Assembly: GCA_030562195.1 (NCBI GenBank)
Contig: CM060202.1
Location: 11,966,001 to 12,030,000 of the forward strand
Source of the DNA: Nipponacmea schrenckii
Lineage: Eukaryota; Mollusca; Gastropoda; Lottiidae
Length of the DNA: 64,000 bases
Direction: 5' to 3'
Shown one piece after another: positions 63,827-64,000 of the stretch. Under the pieces are notes generated by a model that worked only from the letters and a program-made list of their open reading frames with translations, was not told the DNA's origin and searched no databases. The translations under genes were made by a program, and so were the position numbers. Positions within the stretch are counted from its first letter, which is position 1; each line of letters begins with the position of its first letter.

Positions 63827-64000
63827 TCACTTTTTCACTTTAGGTTTAAACATTTTGAAAAATCCCTTTTTCTTTTTTTTCTTCAAGGAATCATCTAAAA
63901 TATTTTCACTGGAAGTGGGTGATGGTAGTTCTGGAATTTCTGTAATGGTCATTTGTTTCAGTGCTGAGCTGGACTGACTACGTTTTTCTGATAAATTTGT
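63827..64000 (-). CDS. C-terminal coding exon of an unrecognised protein (partial)
   Basis: An open minus-strand frame enters from the right edge and ends at TGA (63829-63827). It encodes at least 58 residues: a Ser-rich stretch (NLSEKRSQSSSALKQM), then TITEIPELPSPTSSENILDD, then a strongly basic tail, KKKKKKGFFKMFKPKVKK, and stop. The Lys-rich end with embedded aromatics could contact membrane phospholipid or act as a nuclear localisation signal. The low-complexity Ser/Pro region suggests a disordered C-terminus. I do not recognise the family. It is convergent with the plus UPF0489 gene. Confidence 0.6.
   Translation of the reverse strand, partial: TNLSEKRSQSSSALKQMTITEIPELPSPTSSENILDDSLKKKKKKGFFKMFKPKVKK

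Overview
The window is AT-rich eukaryotic DNA. Genes are split by spliceosomal introns with GT/AG borders, coding sequence is sparse, and intergenic and intronic DNA is full of short mobile elements and minisatellites. The gene set and the dispersed repeats with 160-base tandem cores point to a marine invertebrate, most likely a mollusc. That placement is an inference from repeat style, not a phylogenetic test. There is no sign of an operon, plasmid, phage or CRISPR array.

Layout. Positions 1-23.6 kb hold no exon I can defend. On the minus strand at 23613-23667 sits the first coding exon of a signal-peptide protein, so most of this stretch is probably its intron(s). A 390-base divergent promoter then separates it from a complete ubiquitin/ribosomal protein L40 fusion gene on the plus strand (24.06-27.6 kb). 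From 27.6 to 37.8 kb there is no gene, but there are several repeat blocks: a 160-base-period mobile element, an 82-base higher-order minisatellite and a nested inverted repeat. At 37.8-42.6 kb lies a seven-exon ankyrin gene of the atypical (nuclear) I-kappa-B type with a very long disordered N-terminus. At 46.1-47.6 kb is an intronless gene for a secreted protein with two tandem DUF1838 domains. At 49.5-58.6 kb two UPF0489 (C5orf22-like) paralogues stand head to head. They have the same four-exon structure and the same intron phases, and each has an N-terminal membrane anchor that human C5orf22 lacks. The last 5 kb end in the 3' terminal coding exon of an unrecognised minus-strand gene running off the right edge.

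How the genes relate. I see no single pathway. The L40 fusion is housekeeping, and the I-kappa-B-like protein is probably immune or stress signalling. The most novel protein-level items are the membrane-anchored UPF0489 pair, whose DxHxD and DIDxD motifs resemble the metal site of arginase/deacetylase-fold enzymes, and the duplicated DUF1838 protein. At DNA level the best candidates for undescribed families are a 300-base inverted-repeat element (two full copies and one arm array) and a CpG-rich MITE with 59-base terminal inverted repeats.

Exon borders were read by eye from splice consensus, frame continuity and paralogue comparison. No transcript data or database search was available.
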